In this document: positions 20,479-30,999 of the stretch, in pieces
Layout of the letters: each line of letters opens with the position of its first letter
How positions within the stretch are numbered: position 1 is the stretch's first letter
Assembly (NCBI RefSeq): GCF_003752505.1
Contig: NZ_RKHO01000001.1
Coordinates: 3,224,001 to 3,288,000, forward strand
DNA length: 64,000 nucleotides
Source of the DNA: Nocardioides aurantiacus
GTDB lineage: Bacteria; Actinomycetota; Actinomycetes; Propionibacteriales; Nocardioidaceae
Direction of reading: 5' to 3'
Program-made: the position numbers and the translations under genes
Notes under the pieces: model-generated
The model's input: the letters and a program-made list of their open reading frames with translations, nothing else
The model's database searches: none
What the model was told of the DNA's origin: nothing

Positions 20479-21750
20479 ATGGCCCTGGAGACCTCACCCG
20501 AGCACCCAGCGCCCGTCCGCCAGATCAGCCAGGCCATCGGCGCCTGGGTGGAGCGGCTGGGGGCGGTGTGGGTGGAGGGGCAGGTCACGCAGGTCTCGCG
20601 CCGGGGCGGCCTCAACACCGTGTTCCTCACGCTGCGCGACAAGCTGGCCGACGTCTCGGTCTCGGTGACCTGCCCGCGTGGCGTGGTCGACTCGCTGCCC
20701 ACCCCCCTGGTCGAGGGGGCCTCGGTGGTGGTCCACGCCAAGCCGTCGTTCTACCCCACCCGAGGCACCCTGTCGCTGCAGGTCCGCGAGATCCGGCTCG
20801 TCGGCGAGGGCGAGCTGCTGGCCCGCCTGGAGCGCCGTCGTCAGCTGCTCGCCGCCGAGGGGCTCTTCTCCGACGTGCACAAGCGGGCGCTGCCCTTCCT
20901 CCCGCGCGCCGTCGGGCTGGTCACCGCGCAGAACAGCGCGGCCGAGCGCGACGTCCTCGACAACGCGCGGCGTCGCTGGCCGGGCGTCCGCTTCGAGGTG
21001 CGGTACGCCGCGATGCAGGGCGTCCACGCGGCCCGCGAGGTGATGGAGGCGCTGACCGCCCTCGACCGCGACCCGGGCGTCGACGTGGTCGTGATCGCAC
21101 GGGGCGGGGGCTCCGTGGAGGACCTGCTCCCCTTCTCCGACGAGTCGCTGGTCCGCGCCGTGCACGCGGCGACCACCCCGGTCGTCTCGGCCATCGGCCA
21201 CGAGCCCGACTCGCCGCTGCTCGACCTGGTCGCCGACCTGCGGGCCTCCACCCCGACCGACGCCGCCAAGCGGGTCGTGCCCGACGTGGCCGAGGAGGCC
21301 CAACGGGTGCTGACCGCGCGCGAGCGGGGTCGCCGTGCGGTCCGTCAGCTGCTCGACCGCGAGCGCCGCACCCTGGAGTCCCTGCGCTCGCGCCCCAGCC
21401 TCGCCGACCCGCGGGCGGGCCTGGCCGAGCGCGCCCACGAGGTCGACGCGCTGCGCGACCGCGCCCGCCGCAGCTTCGGACACCGGGTCGACCGCGGCGA
21501 GGTCGACCTCGGCCACCAGCTCGCCCGCGTGCGGGCCCTGTCGCCGCTGGCCACCCTGCGCCGGGGCTACGCCGTGATCTCCGACGCCGACGGCCGGGCC
21601 CGCTCCAGCGTCGCCGACCTCGAGCCCGGCGCCACGCTCCACGTCCGCGTCGCCGACGGCCGCATCGGCGCCACCGTCACCGGCGTCGAGCGCGTCGCCC
21701 TCGTCGGCGAGACCGACCAGACCCACCCCCAGGAGGACCCCGATGAGTGA
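20479..21750 (+). CDS. xseA: exodeoxyribonuclease VII large subunit
   Basis: A 423-residue XseA of usual length. The N-terminal OB-fold ([14 protein letters not shown]...VFLTLRD) binds single-stranded DNA, and the nuclease core shows [38 protein letters not shown] and [27 protein letters not shown], with a long coiled-coil after residue 280 that recruits the small subunit. With XseB it degrades single-stranded DNA from both ends. It overlaps xseB by 8 bp, indicating coupling. Confidence 0.96.
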   Translation: MALETSPEHPAPVRQISQAIGAWVERLGAVWVEGQVTQVSRRGGLNTVFLTLRDKLADVSVSVTCPRGVVDSLPTPLVEGASVVVHAKPSFYPTRGTLSLQVREIRLVGEGELLARLERRRQLLAAEGLFSDVHKRALPFLPRAVGLVTAQNSAAERDVLDNARRRWPGVRFEVRYAAMQGVHAAREVMEALTALDRDPGVDVVVIARGGGSVEDLLPFSDESLVRAVHAATTPVVSAIGHEPDSPLLDLVADLRASTPTDAAKRVVPDVAEEAQRVLTARERGRRAVRQLLDRERRTLESLRSRPSLADPRAGLAERAHEVDALRDRARRSFGHRVDRGEVDLGHQLARVRALSPLATLRRGYAVISDADGRARSSVADLEPGATLHVRVADGRIGATVTGVERVALVGETDQTHPQEDPDE

Positions 21751-21949
21751 GCAGACAGAGGAGCCCGGGCCGCTGAGCTACGAGGAGGCGCGCGACCAGC
21801 TCGTCGAGGTGGTCCGCACCCTCGAGGGCGGCGGCACCAGCCTCGCCGAGTCGCTGGCGCTCTGGGAGCGCGGCGAGGAGCTGGCACGGGTGTGCCAGGA
21901 GGCGCTGGAGGGCGCCCGCGAGCGCCTCGACGCCGCGCTGGAGGACTAG
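21743..21949 (+). CDS. xseB: exodeoxyribonuclease VII small subunit
   Basis: A 68-residue helical-hairpin protein with the family signature [23 protein letters not shown]...[15 protein letters not shown]. It binds the coiled-coil of XseA to assemble exonuclease VII. It overlaps xseA by 8 bp and ends 4 bp from the stop of the convergent DUF4245 gene. Confidence 0.94.
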   Translation: MSEQTEEPGPLSYEEARDQLVEVVRTLEGGGTSLAESLALWERGEELARVCQEALEGARERLDAALED

Positions 21950-21953
21950 CCCC

Positions 21954-22514
21954 CTAGTCGCCGGTGGTCAGGCCGGCCGCGAAGTCGCGGACCTCGGTGG
22001 GCGGCACCGTCCCCACCACCACGACCGAGCCGCGGCCCCCGGTGGGCTCCTCGACGGTCCGCGCCAGCGCGTAGTCGCCGCCGGCGTCGGTGAAGACCCG
22101 CCACTCCTCGCCCGCCACCGTGACCGTGCCCTCGTCCTCGGCGTCCTCGTCGACGTGCTCCTGCACGAGGTCGTCGATGCTGGCGAGGCGCTCGTAGACG
22201 CCGACGTAGAGCTGCTCGGGGTCGAGTACACCCAGGCGCCAGCTCGGCGCCGTACCGGTCTGGTACGCCGCACTGGTGGCCTTCCAGCCCTCCGGCAGGG
22301 ACCTCGGCGCCGGGACGGTCAGCTTGCCGTCTGCCCGGCCGGCCCGCACCTGGGCCTCCCAGTCGACCCCGGCCACCTCGGAGGTCCGGTCGCCGAAGAC
22401 GAAGGCGCGGAGCGTGACGTAGACGAGCACCAGCACGACGGTGACGACCATGGCGCCGATCAGCCCTCCGGAGCTCCGGCGGTAGCGACCGGGGCTGTTG
22501 GAGGTCTGGCTCAT
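21954..22514 (-). CDS. DUF4245 membrane-anchored protein
   Basis: A 186-residue protein with a short cytoplasmic leader, one transmembrane helix (about residues 17-37, [19 protein letters not shown]) and an extracytoplasmic domain with a [19 protein letters not shown] motif and a YVGVYERLA strand, matching DUF4245. The function is unknown. It is divergent from glpX, as the M. tuberculosis homologue Rv1100 is from Rv1099c (memory). The start has AGGATGGGG upstream; an ATG 9 bp earlier (22523) is possible. Confidence 0.85.
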   Translation of the reverse strand: MSQTSNSPGRYRRSSGGLIGAMVVTVVLVLVYVTLRAFVFGDRTSEVAGVDWEAQVRAGRADGKLTVPAPRSLPEGWKATSAAYQTGTAPSWRLGVLDPEQLYVGVYERLASIDDLVQEHVDEDAEDEGTVTVAGEEWRVFTDAGGDYALARTVEEPTGGRGSVVVVGTVPPTEVRDFAAGLTTGD

Positions 22515-22557
22515 GAGCCCCATCCTGCCAACCTCGCCTGAGGCTACGATCACCACC

Positions 22558-23583
22558 ATGTCCGACAGCCAGCTGCCCGACGCCCTGACCGTCGCCCCGA
22601 CCTACCCCGACCGCAACCTCGCCCTCGAGCTCGTCCGCGTCACCGAGGCCGCCGCGATGGCCGCCGGCCGGTGGGTCGGCAAGGGCGACAAGAACGGCGC
22701 CGACGGGGTCGCGGTCAACGCGATGCGGGTGCTGGTCTCGACCGTCAGCATGCGCGGCACCGTCGTGATCGGCGAGGGCGAGAAGGACGACGCCCCGATG
22801 CTGTTCAACGGCGAGGAGGTCGGCACCGGCGACGGCCCGGAGGTCGACGTCGCGGTCGACCCGATCGACGGCACCACGCTGACCGCGAAGGGCATGGCCA
22901 ACGCCGTCTCGGTGCTGGCGGTCTCGCCCCGCGGCTCGATGTACGACCCCTCCGCGGTGTTCTACATGGAAAAGCTGGTCACCGGGGCCGCCGCGGCCGA
23001 CGTGGTCGACATCCGCTACCCCGTCGCGGAGAACGTCCACCAGGTGGCCAAGGCCAAGGGCACCAAGCCCGGCGACGTGACCGTGGTGCTGCTCGACCGC
23101 CCCCGTCACGAGGGCCTCGCCCAGGAGATCCGCGAGACCGGCGCCCGCATCAAGTTCATCACCGACGGCGACGTCGCCGGCGCCATCATGGCCGCCCGCG
23201 AGGGCACCGGCATCGACCTGCTGCTCGGGATCGGCGGCACGCCCGAGGGCATCATCGCCGCCTGCGCGATGAAGTGCCTCGACGGCGTCATCCAGGGCCG
23301 GCTGTGGCCGACCGACGACGCCGAGCGGGAGCGGGCCGTCGACGCCGGCCACGACCTCGACCGGGTGCTCCTCACCGACGACCTGGTCAGCGGCGACGAC
23401 TGCTTCTTCGTCGCCACCGGCATCACCGACGGCGAGCTGATGCAGGGGGTCCGCTACGTCGCCGGCGGCGCGACGACGCACTCGCTGGTGATGCGCTCGC
23501 GCAGCGGCACGATCCGCTCCATCAAGTCCGAGCACCGGCTCTCCAAGCTCAGTGCCTACGCCGACGTCGACTTCGGCCGGTAG
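22558..23583 (+). CDS. glpX: class II fructose-1,6-bisphosphatase
   Basis: A 341-residue GlpX. Metal and substrate motifs are [13 protein letters not shown], the lithium-sensitive phosphatase signature [16 protein letters not shown], and [18 protein letters not shown]. It dephosphorylates fructose-1,6-bisphosphate in gluconeogenesis and is the main FBPase of actinobacteria. The start is the ATG at 22558 ([10 protein letters not shown]); a longer in-frame version would overlap DUF4245. The PfkB sugar kinase gene follows 8 bp after the stop. Confidence 0.96.
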   Translation: MSDSQLPDALTVAPTYPDRNLALELVRVTEAAAMAAGRWVGKGDKNGADGVAVNAMRVLVSTVSMRGTVVIGEGEKDDAPMLFNGEEVGTGDGPEVDVAVDPIDGTTLTAKGMANAVSVLAVSPRGSMYDPSAVFYMEKLVTGAAAADVVDIRYPVAENVHQVAKAKGTKPGDVTVVLLDRPRHEGLAQEIRETGARIKFITDGDVAGAIMAAREGTGIDLLLGIGGTPEGIIAACAMKCLDGVIQGRLWPTDDAERERAVDAGHDLDRVLLTDDLVSGDDCFFVATGITDGELMQGVRYVAGGATTHSLVMRSRSGTIRSIKSEHRLSKLSAYADVDFGR

Positions 23584-23591
23584 GGCGCGTC

Positions 23592-24506
23592 GTGATCGTC
23601 GTCGCTGGTGAAGCGCTCGTCGACGTCGTGGTGGACCCCGACGGCGACACCTCCGAGACCCCGGGCGGGTCCCCCCTCAACGTGGCGGTCGGGCTGGCCC
23701 GGCTCGACGTCGACGCCACCCTGATCACCCAGGTCGGGCACGACGAGCGCGGCGGCGCGGTGGTCGCCCACGTGACCGCGAGCGGCGCCGAGATCGTGGC
23801 CGTCCCCACCACCTCGGGCCGTACGTCGGTCGCCACCGCCCGGCTCGACGCCGGCGGTGCCGCGGCCTACGACTTCGACCTGGAGTGGTCGCTGCCCGCC
23901 CAGGAGCTGCCGCCCTGCCAGGCGCTGCACGTCGGGTCGCTCGGCACGCTGCTCGAGCCCGGCCGCGACGCGGTCTCCGACCTCGTCGACCAGGCCGTCG
24001 CCCGGGACCTGTTCGTGAGCCTGGACGCCAACCTGCGCGAGACCTTCGTCGACGACCGTGCCCGGGTCTGGGAGGCCGTGCGGGAGCTCGGCTCGCGCTG
24101 CACCCTGGTCAAGCTCAGCGACGAGGACGCCGACCTGCTCGACCCCGGGTCCGACGTCGACGACGTCGCCCGCGAGCTGCTGACCGGCGCCCGCACGCGG
24201 CTGGTGCTGCTCACCCGCGGCGCGGCCGGGGCCACCGCCTTCAGCGCCGAGGGGGAGCACTCCGTCGCCGGCCGGCCGGTCGACGTCGTGGACACCGTCG
24301 GGGCGGGCGACGCCTTCATGGCCGCCACCCTGGCCCAGCTCTCCGACCTCGACGCCTACGACCACCACGCCGGGGACCTGCCGACCGACGAGGCGGCGCT
24401 GCGCCGTCTCGTGGCGGGTGCGATCGAGGTCGCCGCGATCACCTGTGAGCGACGCGGCGCGAACCCACCTCGTCGATCGGAGCTGCCAGGAGGTTGGCCC
24501 GGCTGA
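23592..24506 (+). CDS. PfkB-family carbohydrate kinase (fructokinase-like)
   Basis: A 304-residue ribokinase-fold sugar kinase. It starts at GTG (VIVVAGEALVDVV), has the N-terminal PGGSPLNVAVGLARL motif and the C-terminal signature DTVGAGDAFMAATLAQL with catalytic Asp in GAGD. Closest in feel to fructokinases, but the sugar is not certain. It follows glpX by 8 bp. The last 68 bp are also the 3' end of the convergent lipase-like gene, an unusually long tail overlap. Confidence 0.9.
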   Translation: MIVVAGEALVDVVVDPDGDTSETPGGSPLNVAVGLARLDVDATLITQVGHDERGGAVVAHVTASGAEIVAVPTTSGRTSVATARLDAGGAAAYDFDLEWSLPAQELPPCQALHVGSLGTLLEPGRDAVSDLVDQAVARDLFVSLDANLRETFVDDRARVWEAVRELGSRCTLVKLSDEDADLLDPGSDVDDVARELLTGARTRLVLLTRGAAGATAFSAEGEHSVAGRPVDVVDTVGAGDAFMAATLAQLSDLDAYDHHAGDLPTDEAALRRLVAGAIEVAAITCERRGANPPRRSELPGGWPG

Positions 24507-25302
24507 CCTGCTGGGCCCGCAGCGCGGTCAGCACGTGGTCCATGACCACGGGGTCGACCGCCATGCCGCAGTGGCTGGTGGTCACCTCCACGTGGCGCGC
24601 CGCGGGGTCCAGGCAGGCGCGGTAGTCCACGATGCCGTCGCGGCGTGAGTAGACGGCCGTGAACGCCACCGCGGGGTCGAGCAGCATCCGGCTCTCCTCC
24701 CAGCTCGCACGGGCGCACTCGCCGCCGAAGCAGTCCGCGCTCATCAGGCCACGCAGCCCGGCCGTGCTGAGCCGCGCCAGCAGCCGGGCGTCCCACGCCA
24801 GCAGCCGGTGGACCGCACCGGGGGCGAGCACCGGCGACCCGAGCGCCACGATGCCCTCGACGAGGTCCGGTCGACGGGCGGCCACCCCGCGGGCGAGCAT
24901 GCCGCCGAGGCTGTGGCCCACGATCGTCACCTTGCGACCGCGCTTGACCGCGATCGCCTCGAGCCGCTGCTCGAGCCGGTCGCCGGCCTCGCGGGTGCAG
25001 CCGACGTTGACGTGGATCTGCGAGCGGTAGGTGCGGAACCCCTCCCGGCGCAGGAACGCCGACATCGCCCGCAGCGTCGAGTCGCCGGCCATGAAGCCGG
25101 GCACGAGCACGACGGGGTCGTGGGCGCTGACCCGGTGCGGACCGGCGTACGGCAGGACCGAACGTGCCCTCCGGTCCGTGCGGGTACGACGCAGCAGGCG
25201 CGCCGCCTCGGTCACGGTGCTCGCCTCACGGGCGAGCGCCCGGACCCCGGAGGGACCGCCGAAACCGTCGGGGACCAGGAACGAACCGAGTGGTGAGCTC
25301 AT
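24439..25302 (-). CDS. alpha/beta-hydrolase, PGAP1/lipase-like
   Basis: A 287-residue alpha/beta hydrolase with DPVVLVPGFMAGDSTLRAM near residue 63 and the lipase nucleophile elbow VGHSLGGML near residues 124-132. Candidate acid and base residues lie in YSRRDGIVD and TTSHCGMAVDP. It resembles actinobacterial lipase/PGAP1-like proteins that cleave lipid esters. No signal peptide is evident. It diverges from the hydrolase at 25378 over a 75-bp gap and converges on the PfkB kinase with a 68-bp overlap. Confidence 0.82.
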   Translation of the reverse strand: MSSPLGSFLVPDGFGGPSGVRALAREASTVTEAARLLRRTRTDRRARSVLPYAGPHRVSAHDPVVLVPGFMAGDSTLRAMSAFLRREGFRTYRSQIHVNVGCTREAGDRLEQRLEAIAVKRGRKVTIVGHSLGGMLARGVAARRPDLVEGIVALGSPVLAPGAVHRLLAWDARLLARLSTAGLRGLMSADCFGGECARASWEESRMLLDPAVAFTAVYSRRDGIVDYRACLDPAARHVEVTTSHCGMAVDPVVMDHVLTALRAQQVSRANLLAAPIDEVGSRRVAHR

Positions 25303-25377
25303 TCTCGGACGGTAGCGTGAGTGATCTGTCACGTGGTCGAAATCGCCCACAATCCGGCATGAGGGAAAAGAGGAACG

Positions 25378-26317
25378 ATGACTGGCAATGCCGACGTCCC
25401 GGTCTCGCAGGAGCTGCTCGCGCCGGTCTCCCCCGGGGTCGAGCTGTGCTACCAGACCTTCGGCTCGCCCGACGACGACCCGCTGCTGCTGGTGATGGGC
25501 CTGGGCGGCCCGATGAACTGGTGGGACGACGAGCTGTGCGAGCAGCTCGCCCGCGAGGGCTTCCACGTGGTCCGCTACGACAACCGCGACACCGGCCGCT
25601 CCAGCCGCATCAAGGGACGCGTCGGCCGCGGCCAGCTGGTGCAGGCCTTCCTCGGTCGGCCGGTGCGGGCGCCGTACACGGTCTCGGACATGGCCGGTGA
25701 CGCCGTCGGGCTGATGGACCACCTCGGCTGGGACTCCGCGCACGTCGTCGGCGTCTCGATGGGCGGCATGATCGTGCAGACCCTCGCCGTCGAGCACCCC
25801 GGCCGGGTGCGCTCGATGACCTCGGTGATGTCGACGTTGGGCCGGCGCACCGTCGGCTGGCAGCACCCCTCGCTGCTGCCGATGCTGCTCTCGCCGCGTG
25901 GCAGCGGCAAGGAGGCGTACGCCGACACCTCGGCCAAGATGTGGAACCTCATCGGCTCGCCGCACTTCCCCGTGTCCGAGGAGCGGCTGCGCGAGCGCGC
26001 CGCGGAGACCTTCGACCGGGGCGTCTCGACCTCCGGGGTGATGCGGCAGATGCTGGCGATCGTGAGCCAGCCCGACCGGAGCAGGTCGCTGCGGCGGCTC
26101 ACGATGCCGGTGGCGGTGCTGCACGGCAGCGCCGACAAGATGGTGCACGTCTCGGGCGGGCGGGCCACCGCGCGGGCGGTCCCGGGCGCCGAGCTGCTGG
26201 TGGTCGAGGGGATGGGACACGACCTGCCGCCCCAGCTGTTCGACACGTTCGCCGACCTGGTGCGGCGTACGGCGGACCGGGCGCCTGCGACGCAGGGCAC
26301 CCGGTCCGCCGACGACG

Positions 26318-26328
<11 letters not shown>
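25378..26328 (+). CDS. alpha/beta fold hydrolase
   Basis: A 316-residue alpha/beta hydrolase. LLLVMGLGGPMNWWDDELCE forms the oxyanion region, RYDNRDTGRS is the strand-4 signature, GVSMGGMI the nucleophile elbow, HGSADKMVHVSGG holds the acid and GMGHDLPP the catalytic histidine. It may act as an esterase, epoxide hydrolase or polyketide-like tailoring enzyme; the substrate is unknown. It overlaps the 3' end of the ABC ATPase gene by 11 bp in convergent orientation. Confidence 0.85.
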
Positions 26329-27400
<1,072 letters not shown>

Positions 27401-27472
27401 GCTCTTCTCCTTCACCGGCAGGTACGTGCCGGACGATCCGTCGTGAAGTGGTGCCGGTCACGGTAGGACGAG

Positions 27473-27484
27473 CAAGCGTTTTCG
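27473..27484. promoter_or_regulatory. candidate LacI-family operator 1
   Basis: CAAGCGTTTTCG is an inverted match to the second site at 27542 (shared core AAACGCTT). It lies on the ABC-ATPase side of the divergent intergenic region. It is a likely site for the LacI regulator encoded at 32413, inferred from position and the central CG typical of LacI sites. Confidence 0.45.
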
Positions 27485-27525
27485 TCCAGATGTGACCCCC
27501 GTTACAAGTTCGTGACGCCAAGGCC

Positions 27526-27555
27526 TTGACGCGGACTGGGCGTAAACGCTTTCAT
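27526..27555 (+). promoter_or_regulatory. promoter of the sugar-binding protein operon overlapped by LacI-type operator 2
   Basis: A -35 box TTGACG (27526-27531) and a -10 like TTTCAT (27550-27555) have 18-bp spacing. GTAAACGCTTTCAT (27542-27555) overlaps spacer and -10 and shares AAACGCTT with operator 1. A repressor bound here would block RNA polymerase. Confidence 0.5.
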
Positions 27556-27613
27556 CGGGCGCTAGTCAACCGTTCGGCCCACCCAGGGGCTGTCGACCAG
27601 ATGGAGACTTTCG

Positions 27614-28993
27614 ATGCGAGCAACCAGGAGATCGCGGGGTCTGGCGGCATTCGCCGGGCTCACCACCGCGGCCGTCGTGCTGTCGGCCTGTGGCGGGGGT
27701 GACGGCGACGGCGCGTCCGCCGGCGGCACCTCCCCCGGCGAGGGCAAGGCGGAGTGCGAGGGGCTGACGTCCTTCGGCGACCTGTCCGGCAAGTCGGTCA
27801 GCGTCTACACCTCGATCATCGCGCCCGAGGACAAGGCACAGAAGGCCAGCTACAAGCTGTTCGAGGACTGCACCGGCGCCAGCATCAAGTACGAGGGCTC
27901 CTCGGAGTTCGAGGCGCAGCTCAACGTCCGCGTCCAGGGCGGCAACGCCCCCGACATCGCCTACATCCCGCAGCCCGGCCTGCTCAAGACCCTGGTGCAG
28001 GACACCGGCCAGGTCGTCGAGGCACCCGAGGGCGTCGGCAAGAACGTCGACGAGTTCTGGGGCGAGGACTGGAAGGCCTACGGCTCCGTCGACGACAAGT
28101 TCTACGCGGCGCCCCTCGGCGCCAACGTGAAGTCCTTCGTCTGGTACTCGCCGAAGATGTTCGAGGAGAACGGCTGGGAGGTGCCGACCACCTGGGACGA
28201 GATGATGACCCTCTCCGAGGACATGGCCGCCCAGGACGTCAAGCCCTGGTGCGCCGGCATCGAGTCCGGCGACGCGACCGGCTGGGTGACCACCGACTGG
28301 CTCGAGGACTCGATGCTCCGCGAGGTCGGCCCCGACGTCTACGACCAGTGGGTCAACCACGAGATCCCGTTCGACGACCCGCAGGTCGAGTCCGCCCTGA
28401 AGCGGGTCGGCGAGATCCTCAAGAACGACGACATGGTCAACGGCGGCATCGGTGACGTGAAGTCGATCGCCACCACGGCGTTCCAGGAGGCCGGCCTGCC
28501 GATCCTCAAGGGCGACTGCGGCCTGCACCGCCAGGCGAGCTTCTACGCCGCCCAGTGGCCGGAGGGCACCGACGTCTCGGAGAACGGTGACGTCTTCGCC
28601 TTCTACCTGCCCACCGTGAGCGAGGAGTTCGGCCAGCCCGTGCTCGGTGGCGGCGAGTTCGTCGCCGCGTTCGCGGACCGTCCCGAGGTCCAGGCCTTCC
28701 AGACCTACCTCTCCACCGACACGTGGGCCAACGAGAAGGCCAAGGCCACGCCGGGCGGCGGCTGGGTCAGCGCCAACACCGGGCTCGACATCGCCAACCT
28801 GAGCAGCCCCATCGACAAGCTGTCGGCGGAGACGTTCCAGGACCCCGAGGCCGTGTTCCGCTTCGACGGCTCGGACCAGATGCCCGGCGCCGTGGGCGCC
28901 GACTCCTTCTGGAAGCAGATGACGGCCTGGATCACCGGTCAGGACGACGCCACGACTCTCGAGAACATCGAGAAGTCCTGGCCCTCCTCCTGA
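27614..28993 (+). CDS. carbohydrate ABC transporter substrate-binding lipoprotein (AglE-like)
   Basis: A 459-residue extracellular solute-binding protein. The N-terminus has an Arg-rich n-region, hydrophobic core and lipobox VLSAC (Cys about residue 26), so it is anchored to the outer face of the membrane. The mature part reads as a cluster-B sugar-binding protein, with VRVQGGNAPDIAYIPQPG, GANVKSFVWYSPKMFEENGWEVPTTWDE and PGGGWVSANTGLD, most like the alpha-glucoside binding protein AglE. It is the first gene of the binding protein-permease-permease operon and is followed by a strong hairpin. Confidence 0.93.
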   Translation: MRATRRSRGLAAFAGLTTAAVVLSACGGGDGDGASAGGTSPGEGKAECEGLTSFGDLSGKSVSVYTSIIAPEDKAQKASYKLFEDCTGASIKYEGSSEFEAQLNVRVQGGNAPDIAYIPQPGLLKTLVQDTGQVVEAPEGVGKNVDEFWGEDWKAYGSVDDKFYAAPLGANVKSFVWYSPKMFEENGWEVPTTWDEMMTLSEDMAAQDVKPWCAGIESGDATGWVTTDWLEDSMLREVGPDVYDQWVNHEIPFDDPQVESALKRVGEILKNDDMVNGGIGDVKSIATTAFQEAGLPILKGDCGLHRQASFYAAQWPEGTDVSENGDVFAFYLPTVSEEFGQPVLGGGEFVAAFADRPEVQAFQTYLSTDTWANEKAKATPGGGWVSANTGLDIANLSSPIDKLSAETFQDPEAVFRFDGSDQMPGAVGADSFWKQMTAWITGQDDATTLENIEKSWPSS

Positions 28994-29013
28994 CCCGCAC
29001 CACCCCTGGGTGA

Positions 29014-29049
29014 GGACCGGGCCGCGGCGTACGCGTCGCGGCCCGGTCC
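29014..29049 (+). terminator. intercistronic hairpin between binding protein and permease genes
   Basis: Exact 13-bp arms GGACCGGGCCGCG and CGCGGCCCGGTCC are separated by 10 nt. It lies 20 bp after the lipoprotein stop and 37 bp before the first permease start. It may act as a partial terminator or a 3'-end stabiliser that raises binding-protein mRNA over permease mRNA. Confidence 0.7.
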
Positions 29050-29086
29050 CCCCTCCCCTCCCTCCCCCACGACTCCCGGAGCGGCC

Positions 29087-30049
29087 ATGTCCACCCCAGA
29101 GAAGCTCCTCAACCTCGTCTTCGCCGTCCTGCTCTTCTTCGGCGTGATGGGCGCGATCCTGCTGCTGACCCAGAGACTGCGCTCGCGCAACGGCGAGCGC
29201 GTGCAGATCGCCGCCTTCGTGGGGCCCTCGCTGCTCCTCGTCGCGGTGGGCCTGCTCTACCCGGCCGTCACCACGATCATCCAGTCCTTCAAGAACCGCG
29301 CCCTGACCGAGTTCGTCGGGCTCGAGAACTACCGGGCGATCTTCACCGACGACTCGCAGCTGCAGGTGCTGCGCAACACCGCGATCTGGGTCATCCTCAC
29401 GCCGGTGCTCGCGACCGCGATCGGCCTGGTGTACGCCGTGCTGATCGACAAGGCCCGCTTCGAGCGCTTCGCGAAGACGCTGCTCTTCCTGCCGATGGCG
29501 ATCTCCCTGGTCGGCGCCTCGATCATCTGGAAGTTCGTCTACGACTACAAGGCCACCGAGCAGGACCAGCTCGGCATCCTCAACGCGATCCTGAAGTCGC
29601 TCGGGGTCGACACCTACCGCTTCCTGCTGACCGAGCCGTGGAACACGCTGTTCCTCATCGTCATCTTCATCTGGGTGCAGGCCGGCTTCGCGATGACGCT
29701 GCTCTCCGCGTCCATCAAGGCGATCCCCGACGAGATCAACGAGGCCGCACGCCTCGACGGGGCGAGCTCGCTGAAGATGTTCCGCTTCATCACCATCCCG
29801 AGCATCCGGCCGGCGCTGATCGTCGTGCTCACCACGATCAGCATCGCCACGCTGAAGGTCTTCGACATCGTGCGCACGAGCACGGGTGGCAACTTCGGCA
29901 CCAGCGTCCTGGCCAACGAGTTCTACACGCAGAGCTTCCGCGCCTTCCAGCAAGGACTGGGGGCCGCCCTCGGCACGCTCATCTTCGTGCTGGTGCTCCC
30001 CATCGTCGTCTACAACATCCGCCAGATGCGCAAGCTGGAGTCCCGATGA
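29087..30049 (+). CDS. sugar ABC transporter permease (MalF/AglF-like)
   Basis: A 320-residue CUT1 permease with an extra N-terminal helix (about residues 4-26), as in AglF-type proteins, and about six further membrane spans. The EAA loop that docks the ATPase reads INEAARLDGASSLKMFRFITIPSIRPAL near residue 217. It forms a heterodimer with the next gene product in the inner membrane. Its stop overlaps the next start by 4 bp. Confidence 0.93.
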   Translation: MSTPEKLLNLVFAVLLFFGVMGAILLLTQRLRSRNGERVQIAAFVGPSLLLVAVGLLYPAVTTIIQSFKNRALTEFVGLENYRAIFTDDSQLQVLRNTAIWVILTPVLATAIGLVYAVLIDKARFERFAKTLLFLPMAISLVGASIIWKFVYDYKATEQDQLGILNAILKSLGVDTYRFLLTEPWNTLFLIVIFIWVQAGFAMTLLSASIKAIPDEINEAARLDGASSLKMFRFITIPSIRPALIVVLTTISIATLKVFDIVRTSTGGNFGTSVLANEFYTQSFRAFQQGLGAALGTLIFVLVLPIVVYNIRQMRKLESR

Positions 30050-30999
30050 CCACGACCACGCCCACCATCGCTCCGGCCCAGGTCGAGGAGCCCACGGGCC
30101 CGCCCAAGAGCGCGGCCGCCGCGGCCCACAGCACGCTGACCAGCCGCATCGGCTCGGGTGTCGCGCTGGCCATCGCCGTGCTGTGGACGATTCCCACCTT
30201 CGGCCTGCTGGTCTCCTCCTTCCGCCCGGAGGGCGAGGTCAAGACCAACGGCTGGTGGAACGCCTTCGCCAACCCCTCGTTCACGCTCGACAACTACAAG
30301 GCCGTCATCACCGGCTCCGACGTCGACCTCGCGACCTACTTCGTGAACTCGTTCGTGATCACGATCCCCTCGGTCCTGATCCCGATCAGCCTCGCCACGC
30401 TCGCGGCGTACGCCTTCGCCTGGATGGACTTCAAGGGGCGGCACGCCCTGTTCGTCGCCGTCTTCGCGCTCCAGATCGTGCCGATCCAGGTGACGATGAT
30501 CCCGCTGCTCAAGCTCTACGTGCAGCCGCCGCTGGGCCTCCCCCAGCTGGCCGGCGCCAACGCGGTGGGCGGCGGCTTCTGGACGGTGTGGCTCTCGCAC
30601 TCGATCTTCGCGCTGCCGCTGGCGATCTACCTCATGCACAACTTCATGCGCGAGGTCCCGCGCGAGCTGATCGAGTCGGCCCGGGTCGACGGCGCCGGCC
30701 ACGTGCAGATCTTCACGCGCATCATGCTGCCGCTGCTGACCCCCGCCATCGCGGCGTTCGGCATCTTCCAGTTCCTGTGGGTCTGGAACGACCTGCTGGT
30801 GGCGCTGGTCTTCGCCGGAGGCAACCTCGACGTCTCCCCGCTGACGGTGCGGCTCGCCGCGCTGGCGGGCCAGCGCGGCGAGGACTGGCACCTGCTCAGC
30901 GCCGGCGCGTTCGTCTCGCTCATCGTCCCGCTCATCGTCTTCCTGGCCGGGCAGCGCTACTTCGTCCGGGGTCTGCTGGCCGGAAGTGTCAAGGGCTGA
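30046..30999 (+). CDS. sugar ABC transporter permease (MalG/AglG-like)
   Basis: A 317-residue CUT1 permease with six membrane spans and the EAA motif ELIESARVDGAGHVQIFTRIMLPLL near residue 205. A roughly 35-residue cytoplasmic Thr/Pro/Ala leader precedes the first helix. The ATG start overlaps the upstream stop (ATGA). The ending GQRYFVRGLLAGSVKG is typical of MalG-type proteins, which finish in a short cytoplasmic tail. Its last 11 bp overlap the convergent glycosidase gene. Confidence 0.93.
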   Translation: MTTTTPTIAPAQVEEPTGPPKSAAAAAHSTLTSRIGSGVALAIAVLWTIPTFGLLVSSFRPEGEVKTNGWWNAFANPSFTLDNYKAVITGSDVDLATYFVNSFVITIPSVLIPISLATLAAYAFAWMDFKGRHALFVAVFALQIVPIQVTMIPLLKLYVQPPLGLPQLAGANAVGGGFWTVWLSHSIFALPLAIYLMHNFMREVPRELIESARVDGAGHVQIFTRIMLPLLTPAIAAFGIFQFLWVWNDLLVALVFAGGNLDVSPLTVRLAALAGQRGEDWHLLSAGAFVSLIVPLIVFLAGQRYFVRGLLAGSVKG

